A stretch of DNA of 64,000 bases from Collybia mongolica (Eukaryota > Basidiomycota > Agaricomycetes > Agaricales > Clitocybaceae): NCBI GenBank assembly GCA_013420905.1, contig JAAXNY010000001.1:4092001-4156000 (forward strand), in the 5' to 3' direction. The position numbers were made by a program, and so were the translations under genes. Position 1 is the stretch's first letter. Every line of letters begins with the position of its first letter. Of the stretch, positions 59,804 to 64,000 are shown in pieces. A model generated the notes under the pieces. The model had not been told where the DNA came from, ran no database searches, and was given only the letters and a program-made list of their open reading frames with translations.

Positions 59804-62800
59804 ATGACGAGCAACTCTACAGATCCGTGGTCCCCCCAGTATGGGACGGGAACCTATACCACTCTATCGGAAACTCAGACACCTCTTTCGCCCTCGAGAT
59901 ACTCATACACTTCCCGTTCAGGTGCGCAACATTTTAACAGTTTACTCACCCCTTTCTTGGTCTCTAAAGATCTTGAGAAACAGATTCCCAGCGTCCTTCT
60001 TCCGACGGGGATGACCACACTTCAGCTGGCCAGATGAGACGAATCACAGTCTCTCCCTCCCCGTCACAACAAAACTCTGACTCGGACTCGTATACCGACG
60101 ACAATTCCATCGAAGAAGTTGAAGCTACTCTCAATAATCTTGACGATGAATTCGATGATACGGAGCAAGCCTTAACCGAATGGTCGCAGAGCTCGTCAAC
60201 GGGACCAACCTATACGTCAGCAACTGGAACTTTCACTCCCTCCTACTCGGGTTATACGGGCTCCCCGTCTTACGTCTCTCTTCCATCACTTGGTCCGCGA
60301 ACAGCGATGCCACCCATGTCCGATCCTCGCGCGCGTCTTAGCAAGATTACAGAAAGAACAGAGGAGTCTCGCCCTAATTCAGGCGCATTTTCCACGAGTG
60401 GAGCTCCCCGACCTACGAATCCGACGCCCGATACCTTCCGTCGTTCCGTGTTTCTTGGAGGCAGGGCCTCGCCTTCTATATCACACTCTCGTTCCTCGAC
60501 CGACCCAGGTTCTGACAAGGATTTGCCACCTCGTGGTCGCGCGACTGAGCTCATCGCAGTTTTCGAGACTAATAGTCCAGGGGGTGCACACTCTCGGACC
60601 GCTTCTGCACCAGGTGCTCGGTCACCCAGCCCTTATTATGCACGTAGTCAATCGACGTCCAATTTGCAAAGTGCCACTGGTTACCACGGTAGCACCACAG
60701 GATATGGATATGGGAGCAGTTATGGCTATGGCTCAAGACCGTCGTCGCCGTCGAAGTCATATGGATCGTATACAGCAACGGAGACTCGTCCCACAATGTC
60801 GTCATTTCTGTCTCCGCCGCCAACATCTATGTCTGGGGATACCAACTTTCGATCGACTACGCCGGGAGGTACATACCGCGGAACGGGGTCGTATCTGACT
60901 CCCAGTACGTATACCCAAACACCTAGCACATTTACGGACACACTGACCCACACGTACACCAACTCCAACACCGGCACTGGCGCTGGAGACCGCTCACATA
61001 CTGACACCTATACTGGAACTAATACGTTTACCGGGACGTCGATCACTCCGACATCAACTCTTCGTCGTCCCCAAACATCTCCAAGGTCTCCCTTGGCGTC
61101 AGTGCGGAACATTGTAGCTCTATGGAAGGAGAGAACACCATCCATGAGCCGTTCGCCTGGGAAAACTGGTCCAGGATCCGCTAGTAGCGTATCTTCACCT
61201 GCCATAGAAAATGAGGGACTCTTCGGAATTAGAAGAAGAGCGCAGCGATCTATGGAGGGACTCCGTGAGAGAGAAAGTGGACGTGAAGTTCACGACCCGG
61301 TTACCCCCACCAGACCTAGAGACATGGATACCGCGAGTATGCGGAGCGGCCAACTGCCCCCAGGTTTCGACGTCGAAGAGTTGACTCCATATACGCAGAG
61401 CAATGAAGCGGTGAGTAAGTTTTGTGCCCCCATTTTGCCCATTTTGACATCTGTTTAATTTGGCCATGTTTGGCAACAGCCCCTTCACATCGGTTTACTG
61501 TGGTATCTCAACGTTCACGCTGCACCTCCTTATCGTTGGCAAAGATGTCAAGCACTGCTTTACCCACACATGCTCCTTCTCTCTTGGTTGGCTCCAGGAG
61601 GAGGAAGAGGCATAGTTGCGCTCGACTTACTCAATTGCACCAGCGTACAGTCTGCCCCATCACCCACTCATCCAAGCGCGAGGGACGATGTTGGGACAAT
61701 TGCTGCAAGGCAGCAAAGCAATGAGAGGGATGCCCAGCCTCTGATGGACATGTTAGTTCCCTTTCATATGTTCTATGCAGATGGTATAGAGAGATTGGCC
61801 GCGGAGAGCTTGTTGGAGAGACAGAAGTGGGTCAATAGACTTTGGTGAGCCCTTTCTTGCCAGATGATTTTCTTGGTTAACAAGTATGTTGTTTCTTCAG
61901 GGAGGCTGTTAATCGTCCTATCTCCATGCCTGATTCCTCGTCGGTCACGCGTTCCCCAACTGGTTCAATTACGGGTTCTATCCGCACAATCCTCTCCATT
62001 GACAGCCGCAGCAGCAGTACGAGCACTGGATCTCGCTCAACCATCTTTGTACCTCCAATGCACTCTCTACCGTCAATATCTGACTTTCGATCAAATTCAT
62101 CTTCTTCGTCGTACAAGTCCGGTGTATCTCGTCGCTCTTCGCTGGTATCTTCACATCACACGCGAACGGTCGATGACATGGTTATTTCAAACCAGGGATA
62201 CGTCTATCCAGGGGATCCACGTGCCATTCAGCCTAGCAGGGGTAACTCATTACTGAGACGGAGTGGTTCGATGACGGACCTTGATGAAGAGTTTGCGTCT
62301 GCTCTGACCCGTGCACGGGGTGCAAAGCCTGGACTTGGTTTCCCCGCTCTTGTTCTGGGGGGATCCCCTGTCACTATCTCTAGTGGACCAAACCTTGGCA
62401 GGCATGTTATTGTGACACCACCACCAAGCGTTGGAAAAGGAAGTGATCGAGCTCGTTCCGATGTGTCGGTTTCAGATGAAGCATTTTTCTCGGCCGGTTC
62501 TGGCTCTGGCACCAACGGCACCCGTTCCAATGTGTCATCTTTCTACTCACAGACGTCCTATTCTGATCTTCGCACCTCATCAGGGCTCAGGACAGACGAT
62601 ACACTCTATGGCTTAGATTCGACATCGGGCACCAGCACATATCTTGTTCCTTCGACAGTGTCGTATAGAGGGACTGAATCGACGTCATATCTCGGTGGTT
62701 CGCAGGATTCAGTCTCTTATACTGCTACATCCCCTTCCAGAGCTCCACTATCTAGGACACGGGAGGTGCGGAGGAGACATGGACGTGGTAATTCGGGATC

Positions 62801-64000
62801 ACTCACGTCGGCGACCCCAACGGAAGGATCTTCGGATAAAGAGAATACTGCCGGGACCTATACGCCTGATAGTGGTAGCTATACGGTTGACTCTGGGAGT
62901 TATGGCAGTGGGAGCTATACACCTGGCAGTCAAAGTTACACGAACAGTAGCAGCTATACTCCCAGTGGGAGTTACACTGCGAGCGGGAGCTATACTGCAA
63001 GCGGCAGTTACACACCGAGTGGAAGTTATACAGCGAGCGGCAGTTACACGCCAGGCGATAGTTACACAGGCAGCGAAACATTTACTCCAGGGGATTCAAG
63101 CGAGACGGGTTATGATGTTTGCCCTTCATCAGACCTCACTGACCTTACTCTTCGCCCAACCTCTTCGAGTGAAGATGATTCAATGACACCGTCATCATCA
63201 TCGCCCCCGTCTGAGCATGCATCGGAAACCCATTCGGACAAGTTTTTAACTCCTTCACAAGGAAGCTCGGAATACCTTTCAGCAAGGAGTCCCTCATTAA
63301 AAGGTTCCATAGCTTCGTTCCAAGGTTCCGAGACATCTTTTGCGTCCTTCCCCACTATACCATCCGAATCCGGGTACGGCACTGCGGATACAGGGCTATC
63401 TCACTATAAGTCGATCTCTGAGCCTTCCCTTGGCTCGGAATACATTACCGCTGAAATCTGTCCCACAGAACCTGAAGAGATTCCCTCAGAACAGAACACT
63501 CCTACCCTATCTTCAGTTAGATTGGGTTCTGATTCGGAGGACAGCAGAAGTGTGCTCAACCTTCCGCCCGTCCCACCGTCGGCCCCGCCTTCTGTTATTC
63601 CATCAATAAGGTCTCCTTCCCTGCTCTCCGATGTTTACCCTGAGCTTCCCCCGTCCGTTCCGACTTCGGTATCCTCTCTCCCACCCTCTCCAACTCCTTC
63701 TCCGCCGCTGCCCCCGCTGCCCCCCTCTCTTCCATCACTGTCGCCTCCTGCTTCTCCACCAACAACAACGGTAGAATCTCTCGACGCAGTGACCCCAACG
63801 TCTTTCCGCTCGTCAACAGATGGATCTTTGCTGCTGTCTTCTGATGAGTCGAGTTCAATCGGGCCCATTGCTGTTTCGATTTCGTCCTCGACGTCGGACA
63901 TGACACCCTCTACCTTCATCCTATCTAGCTCCCCAGTACAAACGGAACATCCTTCCACTCCTGCTCCACAGCTGGCCTCTGTTTCTAGCCCAACTAGCAC
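59804..64000 (+). CDS. Large PH-domain protein with a disordered tail, cut off by the window end
   Basis: Exons 59804-59921, 59978-61410, 61480-61844 and 61901 to the window edge join in frame with no stop, so at least 1,330 residues are present and the 3' end is missing. The first 530 residues are Ser/Thr/Pro/Tyr-rich with an acidic helix (SIEEVEATLNNLDDEFDD). An ordered block follows: PLHIGLLWYLNVHAAPPYRW, LYPHMLLLSWLAPGGGRG, VALDLLNCTSVQS, and VPFHMFYADGIERLAAESLL with ERQKWVNRLWEAV. Its end fits a PH domain (final helix with conserved Trp), suggesting phosphoinositide or membrane binding. After it come Ser-rich sequence, a Gly-Ser-Tyr-Thr repeat tract (62860-63090) and polyproline (about 63700-63750). 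Related proteins are predicted in many basidiomycetes without known function. Confidence 0.8.
62860..63095 (+). repeat. Imperfect GSYT-based hexapeptide repeats in the PH-domain protein
   Basis: Units such as GSYTPS, GSYTAS and GSYTPG recur about a dozen times as 18-bp DNA units (AGCGGCAGTTACACA-like) with third-base drift. A shorter related tract, rich in YTSAT and TYTGT, lies upstream in the same protein near 60900-61030. Confidence 0.85.

Noticed and set aside
62860..63095. A possible CRISPR-like repeat array
   Set aside because: Units are contiguous 18-bp coding repeats without spacers inside an open frame of a eukaryotic gene.

Overview
The window is nuclear DNA from a filamentous basidiomycete, most likely an Agaricomycete. 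Genes are dense and lie on both strands. Nearly all are split by many short introns (about 43-75 nt) with GT-AG ends, plus two probable GC-AG introns. There are no bacterial-type operons. Several products (CPSP-type S41 protease, GAL4-type regulator with a conserved start to its linker, a PH-domain protein with a giant disordered tail) look typical of this group. All splice models were built by eye from splice signals, reading frame and remembered family features. Organism assignment is inference.

Layout: 1-4.8 kb holds an ALDH7-type aldehyde dehydrogenase (+) and an unknown helical protein (+). 4.8-6.5 kb shows no convincing gene. A three-finger CCCH protein (+) lies at 6.5-7.9 kb. SET1, the COMPASS H3K4 methyltransferase (-), fills 9.4-14.75 kb. 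It is followed head-to-head by an intron-containing initiator tRNA-Met (+) and a single-exon basidiomycete-type unknown protein (-). An extremely fragmented secreted S41-family protease gene (-, about 19 exons with exons down to 14 nt) and an alpha/beta hydrolase (-) cover 17.8-23.2 kb. A single-pass membrane protein (+), a multi-pass membrane protein (+) and a DUF1308 protein (+) cover 24.8-31.3 kb.

The core housekeeping block is 32.8-44.7 kb: a small unknown gene (-) shares about 100 bp of upstream DNA with VPS15 (+, PI3-kinase regulatory subunit). VPS15 is followed closely by threonyl-tRNA synthetase (+) with two possible starts, the upstream one adding a mitochondrial-type presequence. 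The CSTF-64/Rna15 RNA 3'-end processing factor (-) follows. CSTF-64 is divergent from a small heat-shock protein gene (+) whose upstream region carries HSE-like sites and a TATA box.

From 46 to 51.5 kb the DNA is gene-poor, with one uncertain multi-exon gene (-). A Zn2Cys6 transcription factor (+) occupies 51.6-54.7 kb. Two tandem 73-residue cysteine-rich paralogues (-) with the same intron position follow. Then come tubulin-folding cofactor C (-), RBX1 (-), and the 5' part of a large PH-domain protein (+) that runs off the end of the window.

The genes do not form a pathway. Most are conserved cellular machinery: chromatin, translation, autophagy/vesicle signalling, mRNA 3'-end formation, cullin ubiquitin ligase and tubulin folding. 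I found no CRISPR, prophage, transposon or secondary-metabolite cluster. The least explained items are the tandem cysteine-rich pair, the microexon-rich protease, the dual-start ThrRS and the two GC-AG introns.
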